A stretch of DNA of 64,000 bases, taken from Synechococcus sp. MW101C3 (lineage in GTDB: Bacteria > Cyanobacteriota > Cyanobacteriia > PCC-6307 > Cyanobiaceae). Location of the stretch: contig NZ_NQKX01000004.1 of the NCBI RefSeq assembly GCF_002252635.1, positions 124,001 through 188,000 on the forward strand, in the 5' to 3' direction. Of this stretch, positions 24,201-33,514 are shown in pieces. Every line of letters begins with the position of its first letter. The stretch's first letter is position 1. A model generated the notes under the pieces. The model was not told the DNA's origin. It did no database searches and saw only the letters and a program-made list of their open reading frames with translations. Both the position numbers and the translations under genes were made by a program.

Positions 24201-24326
24201 AACAAGGGCGGGCAGATCGTGGTGGCCGGCACGCCGGAGCAGGTGGCGGAGCATCCCACCAGCCACACGGGTCGCTACCTCCAGCAGGTGCTGGCTCAGC
24301 ATCCACCGGAAGCCCTTTCGGCCTGA
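21288..24326 (+). CDS. uvrA: Excinuclease ABC subunit A (UvrA)
   Basis: Damage-recognition ATPase of nucleotide excision repair. The 1012-residue protein has both ABC ATPase modules, with P-loops TGVSGSGKSS and TGVSGSGKST and signatures LSGGEAQRI and LSGGEAQRV. Zinc modules are at PHCPQCD with CPDCHGLGH, and at GGRCEACSGQG with CDVCKGARYN. The N-terminal 45 residues before IRVRGARQHNLK are a lineage extension. The C-terminus NLDVIRCADWLVDLGPEGG is canonical. Confidence 0.97.
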   Translation: MPRASIVSGPKGTSSEPDATSTTASTTVPALDKEEAAKLRSLNGGALEDVIRVRGARQHNLKDVDLTIPRNRLVVFTGVSGSGKSSLAFDTIFAEGQRRYVESLSAYARQFLGQVDKPDVDAIEGLSPAISIDQKSTSHNPRSTVGTVTEIQDYLRLLFGRAGEPHCPQCDRSIRPESIDEMVDRISSLPEGTRYQLLAPVVRGKKGTHTKLLSGLVAEGFARVRINGEVRELSDNIELDKNHAHNIEVVVDRLVAREGINERLTDSLRTCLKRGDGLALVEVVPKTGEQLPEGVERERLYSENFACPVHGAVIEELSPRLFSFNSPYGACPDCHGLGHLRKFTEERVVPDPALPVYAAVAPWSEKDNSYYFSLLFSVGEAFGFEIKQPWNQLTKDQQQLLLHGSPEPIAIKTDSRYTKSQGYLRPFEGILPILERQLRDASGEAIRQKLEKYLDLVPCGTCHGLRLRPEALAVKVGPYAITDLTNVSVADTLQRIESLMGVGEAEGADPLLNPRQIQIGDLVLREIRMRLRFLLDVGLDYLSLDRPAMTLSGGEAQRIRLATQIGAGLTGVLYVLDEPSIGLHQRDNDRLLNTLFRLRDLGNTLIVVEHDEDTIRAADHLVDIGPGAGVHGGRIVAEGTLENLLAEEDSLTGAYLSGRRSIPTPPERRTSSSRKLSLLNCSRNNLQGLDVDIPLGRLVAITGVSGSGKSTLINELLHPALEHKLGLKVPFPSGLDELRGIQSIDKVIVIDQSPIGRTPRSNPATYTGAFDPIRQVFAATVEAKARGYQVGQFSFNVKGGRCEACSGQGVNVIEMNFLPDVYVQCDVCKGARYNRETLQVTYKGHTIADVLQMTVEQAADVFSAIPQAADRLRTLVDVGLGYIKLGQPAPTLSGGEAQRVKLATELSKRATGKTLYLIDEPTTGLSFYDVHKLMDVMQRLVDKGNSIVVIEHNLDVIRCADWLVDLGPEGGNKGGQIVVAGTPEQVAEHPTSHTGRYLQQVLAQHPPEALSA

Positions 24327-24393
24327 AGCCATCACCACCAACCGAGCAACGGCCAGCGGGAGGGGATCATGGAGGCTTCACCGCTCCAACGTC

Positions 24394-25947
24394 GTGGCCC
24401 AGCGTCGATTCAAGCCGGCGGCAACCGCCCTGCTGACCGTTGCCGGGCTGGTGGGGGGCCTCGCCCTGGCGCCTTCCCGCGCCCAGGCGCTGGAGCGGGT
24501 AAAGATGCGGCTGCCGCTGCTGGAAACCGACTTCACGGTGGAGCTCAGCGAGCTCAGCAGCCCTGCCAGCCTGTTGGCCGGCAACAGCGACCTGGCCGAG
24601 CTGGACCGGGCCACCGATGGAGCGGTGGGCCGCAAGTTCGTTGACCTGTTCAATGCCCCGCTGCCGCTTCAGGTGACGGCCGTGGTCGATACCTCCGCGA
24701 CCTCGCCCCTGCTGAACCAGGCCCTGCTGCTGGTGTCAGCGCTCGGCGGCATCGACGGGCTGCCGGAGCCGTTCACCGGCGAAGACCTCTCCAGGGTGCT
24801 CGACCAGGCGGCGGCCAAGGGTCCGCTCACCATGCTCACCGTGCTGCGGGCCCTGCCCGGGAAAACGGCCACGCTCGATCTGAGCCGCGCCCTGTTCGCC
24901 GTGCAGCGGCTGGCGCGGCAGCAGCAGCCGGCCGATACCCTGCTGGCCGCGCAGCCGGCGGCGGCGGAAGATCCGGCCCTGCGCTCAGCGGGTCCACTGG
25001 CCACGCAACGCGCTGAGCTGACGATCCCCGTGGCCTACCGGCCCCAGCCGTTGTCCGTGGTGGTGGTCCGCCCGACCACAGGCTCCAACAACCGCCTGGT
25101 GGTGATCTCCCACGGTTTGTGGGACAGCCCGGAAAGCTTTGAGGGCTGGGGGCGCCATCTCGCCAGCCATGGCTACACCGTGCTCCTGCCCCGCCACCCC
25201 GGCAGCGACCGGCAGCAGCAGAGCGCCATGCTCTCCGGCAAGGTGCCGCCTCCGGGCCCGGAGGAGCTGCGGATGCGGCCCCTGGATGTGAGCGCCGTGA
25301 TCGATGCCGTCGCCGCCGGTGGCCTGGGCCTGCCGCCCGGCATCCGCACCGACTCCGTGGTGGCCATGGGCCAGTCGTGGGGCGCCACAACCGTGCTGCA
25401 GCTGGCCGGTGCCAGGCCCAGCGACACCCGCCTGACCGAGTTCTGCAACGACCCCTTCGATCCCTCCAGAAATCTCAGCTGGATCCTGCAGTGCAGCTTC
25501 CTCACCTCCGCCAACACCGCCGCGCTGGCGGATCCCCGCATCAAGGCGGTGGTCGCGGTCAGTCCGCCCATGTCGCTGCTGTTCGCCTCCGGTGCGGCCC
25601 AGTCCATCTCCAGCCGCGTGCTGCTGGTGAGCGGCAGCCGTGACTGGGTCGTGCCCGCCGGGCCTGAGGCGATCACGCCCATGTCCCTGGAGGCGCGCAA
25701 TGCCGGCGGTGGGCACAGCCTCGTGCTGGCCAAAGGCGGCGATCACTTCAATCTCGGTTCCACCTACGAGGTGGGTGGTGGGGTGCTGCGCGGCTTGCTC
25801 CTGGCCTGGACCAACGCTGCCTATGCGGCCGGGCCTGCGGTCGCCCCGCGCTCGGGTGCCCCGCAACTGCTGCCAGCCAATGGTTGGGGCGACACCACCA
25901 TTCCCCTGGTGGACGTGACCGGCGCCCTGCGTGAGCGCACCCCCTGA
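24394..25947 (+). CDS. Exported alpha/beta hydrolase with DUF1400-like N-terminus
   Basis: A 517-residue secreted hydrolase. After a signal peptide (about 1-33, ending AQA) comes a DUF1400-type region (ERVKMRLPLLETDFTVELSE to about 190). An alpha/beta hydrolase domain follows with the oxyanion segment ISHGLWDSPES, the nucleophile elbow GQSWGA and a late His in GGDHFNLGS. The family resembles cyanobacterial lipase/PAF-acetylhydrolase-like enzymes; the substrate is unknown. The start is a GTG at 24394, placing the signal peptide at the N-terminus. No strong Shine-Dalgarno is visible. Confidence 0.82.
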   Translation: MAQRRFKPAATALLTVAGLVGGLALAPSRAQALERVKMRLPLLETDFTVELSELSSPASLLAGNSDLAELDRATDGAVGRKFVDLFNAPLPLQVTAVVDTSATSPLLNQALLLVSALGGIDGLPEPFTGEDLSRVLDQAAAKGPLTMLTVLRALPGKTATLDLSRALFAVQRLARQQQPADTLLAAQPAAAEDPALRSAGPLATQRAELTIPVAYRPQPLSVVVVRPTTGSNNRLVVISHGLWDSPESFEGWGRHLASHGYTVLLPRHPGSDRQQQSAMLSGKVPPPGPEELRMRPLDVSAVIDAVAAGGLGLPPGIRTDSVVAMGQSWGATTVLQLAGARPSDTRLTEFCNDPFDPSRNLSWILQCSFLTSANTAALADPRIKAVVAVSPPMSLLFASGAAQSISSRVLLVSGSRDWVVPAGPEAITPMSLEARNAGGGHSLVLAKGGDHFNLGSTYEVGGGVLRGLLLAWTNAAYAAGPAVAPRSGAPQLLPANGWGDTTIPLVDVTGALRERTP

Positions 25948-25980
25948 GGCTGAACTGGAGCGGGCCGGCAGCCGGTGCGC

Positions 25981-27033
25981 TCAGAAAGCCGGCGGTTCTT
26001 CGCTGTCGCTGCTGGCCGGATGGTCGGTGTTGGCGTCCGGCATCCAGTAACTCAGGTCGTCCTGCCAGAAGAGCCGCCCCGGCAGGCGGTTGGTGCTGAG
26101 CTTGGTGGAGCCCATGGTGGAGAGCAGGGCGCCCAGCTCCATCGGCGTGAGATCGGTTTTTACGTTCTCGCCGGCCAGCTTGATCAGCGCCGGATACTGG
26201 GCAACCGTGCCGGGCTGGGCCAGCTTGCGGAACACTTCCCGCAGCACCATCTGCTGACGCTCCATGCGGCCGAGATCGCCCAGTTCATCGTTGCGGTAGC
26301 GCAGGAAGCCTTCAAGGGCTTCACCCTTGAGCAGCTGCACGCCCGGGTAGATGTCGATGTAAAGGTCCTGGCGGCTGTCGGTGTAGTACATCCGCTTGGG
26401 CACATCCACCTCCACACCGCCCAGGGCATCGGCCAGCTTCTGCACGGCATCGAGGTTGACCAGCACGTAGCGGTCCACCGGAGTGCCCAGCAAGCTGGTG
26501 AGCTGTGCCTTCACTTCCTCCACACCACCCATGGCATAGAGGGCATTGGCCTTCAGCACGCCGTGCTGGTCGGATTCGATGAAGGTGTCCCGCGGCACCT
26601 GGGTCAGCCGGGTGATGCCGTCCTGCACCTCCACGGTGAACATCACATCGGTATTGGCGGCCACGTGATCGGTGCCCAGCACCACGATGCGGTGCTGGTC
26701 GAGGCCGAGGGGCGCCACCAGGCTGCTGACCGAGGGGGCCGCTCGCATCAGCCCGGCCATCAAGGAGCCCAGCAGCTGGGGAAGGGGCCCGGTGACGAGC
26801 AGGCTCAGGCCCACTCCACAGGCCAGACCCAGCAGCGCAGAGGGGCGATGCAGACGGCGACGGGGGCTCTTGCCACCATTGCCCCGGCGCTGTGCACCTT
26901 CCGCCGGCGCGCCATCCTGAAGGCCAGCGCCAGGGTCAGCCGTCGACCCAAGGTCTTGCACCCGGGCCGTGACGGAGAGAGGGCTACGACGCGACTGGGC
27001 CTTGGGCATTGAGGTTTCCGATGGCCGCACCAT
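25981..27033 (-). CDS. LytR-CpsA-Psr (LCP) family protein
   Basis: LCP proteins transfer lipid-linked glycopolymers to peptidoglycan or other cell-wall acceptors. The 350-residue product has a basic cytoplasmic N-terminus and one membrane span (LLGLACGVGLSLLVTG). The LCP domain follows, with VVLGTDHVAANTDVMFTV, the catalytic-arginine segment TQVPRDTFIE, and a late RYRNDELGDLGRMERQQ block. The ATG at 27033 has AGGGGA about 8 bases upstream. ATGs at 27042 and 27009 are alternatives. It ends convergently with the secreted hydrolase and lies downstream of purT. Confidence 0.88.
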   Translation of the reverse strand: MVRPSETSMPKAQSRRSPLSVTARVQDLGSTADPGAGLQDGAPAEGAQRRGNGGKSPRRRLHRPSALLGLACGVGLSLLVTGPLPQLLGSLMAGLMRAAPSVSSLVAPLGLDQHRIVVLGTDHVAANTDVMFTVEVQDGITRLTQVPRDTFIESDQHGVLKANALYAMGGVEEVKAQLTSLLGTPVDRYVLVNLDAVQKLADALGGVEVDVPKRMYYTDSRQDLYIDIYPGVQLLKGEALEGFLRYRNDELGDLGRMERQQMVLREVFRKLAQPGTVAQYPALIKLAGENVKTDLTPMELGALLSTMGSTKLSTNRLPGRLFWQDDLSYWMPDANTDHPASSDSEEPPAF

Positions 27034-27059
27034 AAAACCCATTCCCCTGGCTGGCCAGG

Positions 27060-28256
27060 TCAGGGACCTGCCACCACCTCCACCCGGGCGGCGGCGCGAT
27101 CGGCCCGCTCCCTTGCCTCAGCCAGATCGGTGCCGCGCGCCAGGGCCACACCCATGCGCCGGTGGGGCCGTGCCTCCGGCTTGCCGAACAGCAGCACGGT
27201 GGTGTCGGGTTCGGCCAGGGCTGCCGCCACGCCGGTGTAGGCCACGCTGCTGAGCTGCTCGCCGGCCAGGATCACCCGGCTGGCGGCGGGACCGGTGGAT
27301 TGGATGGCGGGGATCGGCAGCCCCAGCACGGCGCGCAGGTGCAGCTCGAACTCGCTGAGGTTCTGGCCGGCCAGCGTCACCAGGCCCGTGTCGTGCGGCC
27401 GGGGCGAGAGTTCCGAGAACACCACCGCACCGGGGTCCGTGGAGCCGGCAGCACCGGTGAGGAAGAACTCCACGCCGAACAGTCCAGCCCCGCCCAGGTG
27501 ATCGGTGACCTTCAAGGCCATGGCCTGGGCTGCCTCCAGCTGAGTCGGTGCGAGGCAGGCGGGCTGCCAGCTGCATTGGTAGTCGCCCCGTTCCTGCACG
27601 TGGCCGATCGGCGGGCAGAACAGCGTGGGGCCGTTCCACTGCCGCACTGTGAGCAGGGTGATCTCCTGCTCGAACTGCAGGAACTCCTCCACGATCACCC
27701 GCGCGCCGGCCCCGCGCGCGCCCGCCAGCGCCGCATCCCAGGCCGCTGCGATGCCTTCGGGGCCCTGTACCACGCTCTGCCCCTTGCCCGAGGAGCTCAT
27801 CACCGGCTTCACCACCACGGGCCAACCGAGCGGCGCGGCGGCGGCGGCCAGTTCCTCGGCGCTGCTGGCATAGGCGAAGCGGGCGGTGCGCAGGCCCAGG
27901 GTGCCGGCGGCCAGATCCCGGATGCGATCACGGTTCATGGTCACGGCTGTGGCCTGTGCCGTGGGAATCACAGTGACGCCTTCCGCCTCCAGTTCAGCCA
28001 GGGCATCCACGGCCAGGGCCTCGATCTCCGGGATCACCAGATCCGGCCGGTGGCGCCGCACCACGGCCAGCAGCGCCGCCGCATCGGTCATCGGGATCAC
28101 CTCCGCCGCATCGGCCACCTGCATGGCGGGCGCACCGGCATAGCGGTCGACGGCGATCACGCGGCAACCGAGGCGCTGGGCGGCGATGGCCACTTCTTTG
28201 CCCAGCTCGCCGCTGCCCAGCAGCATCAGGGTGCGAGGGAAGGTGGGCGCCGTCAT
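27060..28256 (-). CDS. purT: Formate-dependent GAR transformylase PurT
   Basis: PurT makes formyl-GAR from GAR, formate and ATP in purine synthesis, bypassing folate. The 398-residue ATP-grasp protein shows [19 protein letters not shown] at the N-terminus, the ATP-grasp core [19 protein letters not shown], and the C-terminal [14 protein letters not shown] block. Together with PurU (40115-40993), which supplies formate by hydrolysing formyl-THF, it could form a formate-based purine branch. The ATG follows a GTG codon directly. Confidence 0.95.
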   Translation of the reverse strand: MTAPTFPRTLMLLGSGELGKEVAIAAQRLGCRVIAVDRYAGAPAMQVADAAEVIPMTDAAALLAVVRRHRPDLVIPEIEALAVDALAELEAEGVTVIPTAQATAVTMNRDRIRDLAAGTLGLRTARFAYASSAEELAAAAAPLGWPVVVKPVMSSSGKGQSVVQGPEGIAAAWDAALAGARGAGARVIVEEFLQFEQEITLLTVRQWNGPTLFCPPIGHVQERGDYQCSWQPACLAPTQLEAAQAMALKVTDHLGGAGLFGVEFFLTGAAGSTDPGAVVFSELSPRPHDTGLVTLAGQNLSEFELHLRAVLGLPIPAIQSTGPAASRVILAGEQLSSVAYTGVAAALAEPDTTVLLFGKPEARPHRRMGVALARGTDLAEARERADRAAARVEVVAGP

Positions 28257-28315
28257 CACGGGGGGGCAGGTGCCCTTGATCCTGCTCCCCCGCTTGGCCC
28301 TGCTAGAAGAGCAGC

Positions 28316-28504
28316 GTGTCGGCCCCGCCTGCCTTGATCGTTTCGCCCGCCGTTCTGGCCTTCGCGTCCACCGGTGACGGCGTCGATGGGCTGCCGTTCG
28401 GATGGACCATCGACGGCCTGCAGAATGGTGTGCTGATCTATCTCGGCCTCTCTTCGCTGGCGTTCGTGATCGTGTGGCTGGTGGGCTTCCTGCGGCGCTC
28501 CTGA
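28316..28504 (+). CDS. Small single-span membrane protein, unknown
   Basis: A 62-residue protein starting at GTG with AGAAGAGC about 5 bases upstream. One hydrophobic segment near the C-terminus ([21 protein letters not shown]) is followed by a short positive tail. The size and layout recall small photosynthetic-membrane subunits, but I do not recognise the family. It is divergent from purT. Confidence 0.6.
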   Translation: MSAPPALIVSPAVLAFASTGDGVDGLPFGWTIDGLQNGVLIYLGLSSLAFVIVWLVGFLRRS

Positions 28505-28596
28505 GCGCCGCGACCTACCCGCCGCGACCCACTGCTTCAGCCAGCAGGCCCGCAACAGAACGCCCCGATCAAAACGCCGCCATCAGCCCGGCCCGG

Positions 28597-28884
28597 TCAG
28601 GAATCGGCGATCAGGTCGAGCTGGCGCACCGGCGGCTCCTCGCTCACGAAGCCATAGGCCTCGAACACCTGTGCATCCGCGTGGGTGATGTGCTGGCCGT
28701 CGCTGTGCCGCTCCAGTTGGAAGCCCTCCTGCGCCATGCGCCGCATCAGGCCGGCGGCTTCCTCAAAGCGAGCTGCCATCGCCTCGAGGCTGGCGCAATC
28801 GGCCGTCAGGCCCGTTTCCTTCCAGGTGAAGTAAGCCAAGGCGACGCTCGCAGTGCGGGAAATGGACGCGGGGGTGGGAGCCAC
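28597..28884 (-). CDS. Conserved small cyanobacterial protein, unknown
   Basis: About 95 residues with the central pattern YFTWKETGLTAD and EAMAARFEEAAGLMRRMAQEGF, ending FEAYGFVSEEPPVRQLDLI. It resembles small conserved proteins found next to mraY in picocyanobacteria; no function is known. The start is uncertain. The GTG at 28884 was chosen because upstream lies a 21-bp-period direct repeat and the mraY stop. Confidence 0.6.
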   Translation of the reverse strand: MAPTPASISRTASVALAYFTWKETGLTADCASLEAMAARFEEAAGLMRRMAQEGFQLERHSDGQHITHADAQVFEAYGFVSEEPPVRQLDLIADS

Positions 28885-28891
28885 CCTCTCG

Positions 28892-28930
28892 ATTCTGCTC
28901 AGCTCCGCCTCAATTCTGCTCAGCTCTGCC
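28892..28930. repeat. Tandem direct repeat of 18 bp with 21-bp period
   Basis: Two copies of an 18-mer beginning ATTCTGCTCAGCTC (28892-28909 and 28913-28930) differ at one base. They sit between the mraY stop and the small downstream gene and contain no start codon in the usable frame. Confidence 0.7.
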
Positions 28931-28951
28931 CTGCGCCGCAGCGCTCGAGGC

Positions 28952-30037
28952 TCAGGGCAGCAGCAGCAGGCCGAGCAGCACCAAGGCCACGCTCGCGAGC
29001 CAGAACCCCACCACGACCCGCTGTTCCGGGTTGCCCGCCAGCTCGAAATGGTGGTGCAGCGGCGCCATGCGGAACAGCCGCCTGCCCTGCCCATCGGGCC
29101 CCTTGGTGGCTTTGAACACCCACACCTGCAGGATCACCGACAGGGACTCGGCCACGAACACCCCGCCCATCACCAGCAGGGGCCAGAGGCTGTCGGTGAG
29201 CAGGGCCACCGCCGTGAGCGCCGCCCCCATTGCCAGTGAGCCGGTGTCGCCCATGAACACCCGGGCGGGGTGGCGGTTGTGGCCCAGGAAGCCCAGCCAG
29301 GCGCCCGCCATCGCCGCGCAGAAGCCGGCCATGGCGGGGTCGCCGCTGTGGCCACGCAGCATCAGCTCCAGGGCGAAGCCGGTGAACACCACGGCGCCGC
29401 AGCCTGCCGCCAGGCCGTCGAGGCCATCGGTGAGGTTGGTGGCGTTGCTTTCGGCCAGGAACACGAACAGACCCAGCGGCAGCAGCAGCAGGCCCAGCGG
29501 CAGCACCCAGCCGAACGGCAGGCCCACATCGCCGCCGAACCAGCCACGCCAGCTGCCCCAGGCCAGGAACAGCAGCGCCGCCAGCGCCTGCAGCACCAGC
29601 TTCCCCTTCGGGGTCAGGCCGGTGTTGGTGCGGCGGGTGAGGCTGCGCCAGTCGTCGAAGCCGCCGATCGCCAGGAAGGCGAGGGTGATGGCGGCCACCG
29701 CCAGCAGGCGCTCATCGGTCGGAGCAATCAGCCCGCCCACGATCACCCCCACCGGCACCACCAGCAGACCGCCCATCGTGGGGGTGCCGGCCTTGCTGAG
29801 GTGGCCCTGGGGGCCGTCTTCCCGGATCACCTGGCCCACTTTCAGGGCCCGCAGCCGCGGCACCCCCCACACACACAGCGTCCAGCTCACCAGCGCCGCC
29901 AGCAGCAGCGGCAGCGTGAGCTGGGACACCCGGAACCAGAGATCGCAGCCCAAGGCCGCCGCCACGAGCAGCAGGGTGAGGGCGCTGGCGGGAGAACGCA
30001 GCCGGCCGGGAGCGGTGAGCGGGGAGGTGGAGGCCAA
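28952..30037 (-). CDS. mraY: Phospho-N-acetylmuramoyl-pentapeptide transferase MraY
   Basis: Transfers phospho-MurNAc-pentapeptide to undecaprenyl phosphate, forming lipid I of peptidoglycan synthesis. The 361-residue membrane protein has about ten hydrophobic spans. Its motifs are [11 protein letters not shown], the catalytic DDWRSL and [17 protein letters not shown] segments, [12 protein letters not shown] and the [10 protein letters not shown] block. The start is a TTG, which is unusual; no ATG or GTG suits the N-terminus. Confidence 0.95.
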   Translation of the reverse strand: MASTSPLTAPGRLRSPASALTLLLVAAALGCDLWFRVSQLTLPLLLAALVSWTLCVWGVPRLRALKVGQVIREDGPQGHLSKAGTPTMGGLLVVPVGVIVGGLIAPTDERLLAVAAITLAFLAIGGFDDWRSLTRRTNTGLTPKGKLVLQALAALLFLAWGSWRGWFGGDVGLPFGWVLPLGLLLLPLGLFVFLAESNATNLTDGLDGLAAGCGAVVFTGFALELMLRGHSGDPAMAGFCAAMAGAWLGFLGHNRHPARVFMGDTGSLAMGAALTAVALLTDSLWPLLVMGGVFVAESLSVILQVWVFKATKGPDGQGRRLFRMAPLHHHFELAGNPEQRVVVGFWLASVALVLLGLLLLP

Positions 30038-30102
30038 GGATCAGGGGCGATGGCGGCCGTTCAGGCCCGTTCCTCGTAACCGGACGGATGGGAGGCGAAG
30101 GG

Positions 30103-30354
30103 TCAGTCTTCCCAGCTTTCGTCGCTTGCTTCGTCGGCGGGGCTGTAATCCTCTTTCTCGCCCATCAGGGCGGAGAGCTCCTCCTCTTCCACCGTGCTCA
30201 CATCAGGAGCGGCGGTTTCCTCATCCACCACCAGCCGGCCGCTGGTTTCCAGCCAGCTCAGCAGGTCCGGTTCGTCCCGCAGGGGGAGCACCGGTGCCGG
30301 CTCTTCCCGCCCGTAGCGGGTGAGGGAGGGATTGACGCTGTCGAGGGTGCTCAT
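30103..30354 (-). CDS. DUF3134 family protein
   Basis: An 83-residue soluble protein with the cyanobacterial DUF3134 pattern NPSLTRYGREEPAPVLPLRDEPDLLSWLETSGRL at 8-41 (given by its ends NPSL and GRL in the family). A very acidic tail follows. Function unknown. It lies upstream of mraY on the same strand, and starts divergently from the small membrane gene and argG. Confidence 0.8.
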   Translation of the reverse strand: MSTLDSVNPSLTRYGREEPAPVLPLRDEPDLLSWLETSGRLVVDEETAAPDVSTVEEEELSALMGEKEDYSPADEASDESWED

Positions 30355-30449
30355 GAATGCAGATCAGCGGGGATGTTCAGGCTGGGAAAGCCAACGCTGC
30401 GCCCGGTTCGCCGATCCACCACCATAGATCAGGCCTCTGCCCCGTTTTC

Positions 30450-30674
30450 TTGTCGGCATCCAAGGCGGTCGGGATTCTGCGGGTATGGGCCGTTGCCCTG
30501 CTGCTCAGTGGTCTGCTGGTGGCCGCCGGCCGCCGCTGGCCGGTGGCGCTGACGCCCACGCCGGCGATCGTCTGGGCTCTGCTGCTGTTGCCCCCGCTGC
30601 TGATGGGGTTCTGGATCGCCCGTCGCTGGGGGAGAATCCAGCAACCGGATCCGAGCGAGGCACTGAGCGAATGA
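30450..30674 (+). CDS. Small two-span membrane protein upstream of argG
   Basis: A 74-residue protein from a TTG start, with two hydrophobic segments ([17 protein letters not shown] and [19 protein letters not shown]) and a short charged tail. Its stop overlaps the argG start by four bases (ATGA), so the two are translationally coupled. A conserved small gene occupies this place in related genomes; function unknown. Confidence 0.6.
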   Translation: MSASKAVGILRVWAVALLLSGLLVAAGRRWPVALTPTPAIVWALLLLPPLLMGFWIARRWGRIQQPDPSEALSE

Positions 30675-31891
30675 CACAGGAGGAACGGACGTCCCGGGCG
30701 AAACGGGTGGTGCTCGCCTACTCCGGCGGGGTGGATACGAGCGTCTGCATTCCTTATCTGCTGAACGAATTCGGCGTGGAGGAGGTGATCACCTTCGCGG
30801 CCGATCTCGGCCAGGGCGATGAGCTCGAGCCGATCCGCCGCAAGGCGCTCGACTCCGGCGCCAGCCAGTCGATCGTGGGTGATCTGATCGAGCCGTTCAT
30901 CACCGACTTCGCCTTTCCCGCCATCCGCGCCAACGCCCTTTACGAAGGCCGCTATCCCCTCTCCACTGCCCTGGCCCGCCCGCTGATCGCCCGTCGCCTG
31001 GTGGAGGTGGCCCGTGAGGTGGGCGCCGATGCCGTGGCCCATGGCTGCACTGGCAAGGGCAACGACCAGGTGCGTTTCGACGTGGCGATCGGGGCCCTGG
31101 CGCCCGAGCTCAAGGTGCTCGCTCCGGCGCGCGAGTGGGGCATGAGCCGCGAAGAAACGATCGCCTATGGGGAGCGTTGCGGCATCCCGGTGCCGGTGAG
31201 CAAGGCCTCACCTTTTTCGATCGACTTGAACCTGCTGGGCCGCAGCATCGAGGCCGGCCCGCTGGAGGATCCCTGGGTCGAGCCCCCCGAAGAGATTTAC
31301 GCCATGACCTGCTCCGTGAGCGCAGCGCCGGAGCAGCCCGAGGTGGTGGAGATCAGCTTCGAGCAGGGCAATCCGGTGGCGATCAACGGCGAACGGCTTG
31401 ATCCGGTGGCGCTGGTGCGCCGCGCCAACGCCCTTGCCGGCAGCCATGGCTTCGGCCGTCTCGACATGATCGAGAACCGGGTGGTGGGGATCAAGTCGCG
31501 GGAGATCTATGAAACCCCCGGCCTGCTGCTGCTGATCAAGGCCCACCAGGAACTCGAAAGCCTCACCCTGGCCGCCGATGTGCTGCGCTACAAGCGCCAG
31601 ATCGAAACCAGCTGGTCTGATCTTGTGTACCAGGGCCTCTGGTTCGGCCCGCTCAAGGAGGCGCTCGACGGCTTCCTCGACCGCACCCAGCTGACCGTCA
31701 GCGGCACGGTGCGGATCCGGCTCCACAAGGGGAATGCCACCGTGATCGGCCGCTCCTCCAGCGAAAGCCTCTACATGCCGGACATGGCCACCTACGGTGC
31801 CGACGATCGCTTCGATCACCGGGCGGCTGAGGGGTTCATCTACATGTGGGGCCTGCCCACGCGCCTGTGGGCCGCCGCGAGGCGGCGTTAG
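30671..31891 (+). CDS. argG: Argininosuccinate synthase ArgG
   Basis: Joins citrulline and aspartate with ATP in arginine synthesis. The 406-residue protein has the PP-loop [11 protein letters not shown], the [15 protein letters not shown] segment, the [14 protein letters not shown] motif and [12 protein letters not shown], and is full length. It overlaps the preceding small gene and converges on the RodZ-like gene with only one base between the stops. Confidence 0.97.
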   Translation: MTQEERTSRAKRVVLAYSGGVDTSVCIPYLLNEFGVEEVITFAADLGQGDELEPIRRKALDSGASQSIVGDLIEPFITDFAFPAIRANALYEGRYPLSTALARPLIARRLVEVAREVGADAVAHGCTGKGNDQVRFDVAIGALAPELKVLAPAREWGMSREETIAYGERCGIPVPVSKASPFSIDLNLLGRSIEAGPLEDPWVEPPEEIYAMTCSVSAAPEQPEVVEISFEQGNPVAINGERLDPVALVRRANALAGSHGFGRLDMIENRVVGIKSREIYETPGLLLLIKAHQELESLTLAADVLRYKRQIETSWSDLVYQGLWFGPLKEALDGFLDRTQLTVSGTVRIRLHKGNATVIGRSSSESLYMPDMATYGADDRFDHRAAEGFIYMWGLPTRLWAAARRR

Positions 31892-31892
31892 T

Positions 31893-32918
31893 TCAGGGGC
31901 TGGGAGTCGCGATGGCCGGAGACGTGGTGGGGGTTGCTTCGGCTTCAGGCCCGGAGCCACGGCCACTGGCTCCGGGCTGGATGGTGACCCAGGCGACGTC
32001 ACTGATGCGCCCCAGCAGGCGGGCTGGGCCATCAGCGCGTCGAATCGTGAGCAGGTCGGGACGGCCGGCGAACACCTGCAGCCCCTCACTGAGCGGAAAT
32101 CGCTTCTCCCCTTTCAGCAAGCCCGCGAATAGGTAGGTACCGGCGCCGTTGCGCACCTCCACCCAGTTGTCCTCGTTGCTGCGCAGGGCCACTTCGTTGG
32201 GCCCGACAGCGTCGGGATTGGGGGTGGCGGCACTGGTGCCATTGCCGCTCTTGGCCTGCCCTTGCGCTTCCGCCACTGACGCTGTGGTGTTCACCGAGGG
32301 GGCGGAAGCGGGGGATTGCCGCAGTTGATGCCATCCGAGGGTGCCTCCGAGCGAGAGCAGGCCCACCGCTCCGGCGATCAGCAGCAGTTGGTGCCGGGTT
32401 TGCGGCAGACGGGGTGCGGCGCTCAGGGAGCTCTTCAACCAGTGCAGCGGCTGCAGCGGCGTGCGCGGCTGGGTGGGCCGCTCCCTGGACGGTGGTGTGG
32501 GTGGTGGTGGCGGACCCGGTGCGGCGGCAGGCGCGGGAGCGGGCATCAAGATGCGTTGCTGGGGGTTGAGGCCAGGCAGCGCGTGCTGGAGCGTTTGCCG
32601 CAACGACTGGTTCTCCTCCGTCAGCAACCTCTGGCGCTCCAGGATCGGCTCGCAGCGTTCCTTGAACTTGCGCTCGAAGATCTCAGGCAACTCGGAAACC
32701 AGAGATTCCAGTTCCGCTTGGTGACGGCGCGCCTGCTCCAGCTCCTGCTGGGTACGGCTCAGACGCAGGTGGGCCGACTGGAGCTGCATCTGGCTGGACT
32801 GCAACTCAAGCCGCGCGGCTTGAAGATCAACCTCAAGGGTTTCCGGATCGCTGCCGTTGGCCTGAGGGGCAGTCGGGTCGTCAGACCCGAACCGGTCGGA
32901 GGGGACGTGTTCGGGCAA
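31893..32918 (-). CDS. Coiled-coil membrane protein with RodZ-like C-terminal domain
   Basis: A 341-residue protein with an N-terminal coiled coil (about 28-110), a Pro-rich linker, one membrane span (LLLIAGAVGLLSLGGTLGW, about 180-198) and a periplasmic C-terminal beta domain. That domain resembles DUF4115 of RodZ (EDNWVEVRNGAGTYLFAGLL and FPLSEGLQVFAGRPDLLTI). The usual RodZ N-terminal helix-turn-helix is absent and replaced by the coiled coil. A role in cell-shape machinery is an inference. The start is a TTG at 32918. Confidence 0.72.
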   Translation of the reverse strand: MPEHVPSDRFGSDDPTAPQANGSDPETLEVDLQAARLELQSSQMQLQSAHLRLSRTQQELEQARRHQAELESLVSELPEIFERKFKERCEPILERQRLLTEENQSLRQTLQHALPGLNPQQRILMPAPAPAAAPGPPPPPTPPSRERPTQPRTPLQPLHWLKSSLSAAPRLPQTRHQLLLIAGAVGLLSLGGTLGWHQLRQSPASAPSVNTTASVAEAQGQAKSGNGTSAATPNPDAVGPNEVALRSNEDNWVEVRNGAGTYLFAGLLKGEKRFPLSEGLQVFAGRPDLLTIRRADGPARLLGRISDVAWVTIQPGASGRGSGPEAEATPTTSPAIATPSP

Positions 32919-33035
32919 CGTCCAGAACGGGGGACAAGATGGGACTCAGGCTATCCGGGACCGCCGCGACTGCAGCAGTCGTTGCGACCCCGGTATTGTG
33001 TCCCCGGATCTGGAGCAGCCGGTGAAGGCCCAGGG

Positions 33036-33404
33036 TCAGGAGGCGACAGCGATGGCAGCCTCGGCTTCGGCGGGCGCCGCTGCGCCACCGGCGCGGGGGG
33101 CTGGCATCGGGCCGTCCTGCTTGACGGTGAGGTAACGGATCACGTCTTCGCTGAGACGCATCGCCCGCTCCAGCAGGGCCACCTGCTGGCCATCGCCGTT
33201 GTGGTTGAGCTGCACGTAGATGCCTTCGCGATGCTTGGCGATCGTGTAAGCCAGACGCCGCTTGCCGCGCATCTGAGTGTCGAGCACTTCGGCGCCGGCT
33301 TCGGTGACGATGTCACGGTATTTGTTGACATGCGTCTCCACCTCTTCCTCCGGGATGTCCGGACGAAGGATGTACATCGTTTCGTAGTAAGGCTTCTGCG
33401 ACAT
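33036..33404 (-). CDS. rpsF: 30S ribosomal protein S6
   Basis: Ribosomal protein S6 with 122 residues. The start [17 protein letters not shown], the [21 protein letters not shown] core and an Ala-rich C-terminal tail are typical of cyanobacterial S6. The N-terminal MSQKP matches the family start. Confidence 0.97.
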   Translation of the reverse strand: MSQKPYYETMYILRPDIPEEEVETHVNKYRDIVTEAGAEVLDTQMRGKRRLAYTIAKHREGIYVQLNHNGDGQQVALLERAMRLSEDVIRYLTVKQDGPMPAPRAGGAAAPAEAEAAIAVAS

Positions 33405-33514
33405 GGCGGGAGTGAAAGCTCCGTGACGGGCTCGGATGAGGCCGGCAGCCTGTTGGCGACCAGCGACGGACTCACCACCCTACCCGCCGGGCTGTCCGGT
33501 CCTTCAGCAGCGCC

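Noticed and set aside
19473-24326. recN-uvrA as an SOS island with a LexA box
   Set aside because: The genes are real, but I could not find a convincing LexA operator upstream of either, so no regulation is claimed.
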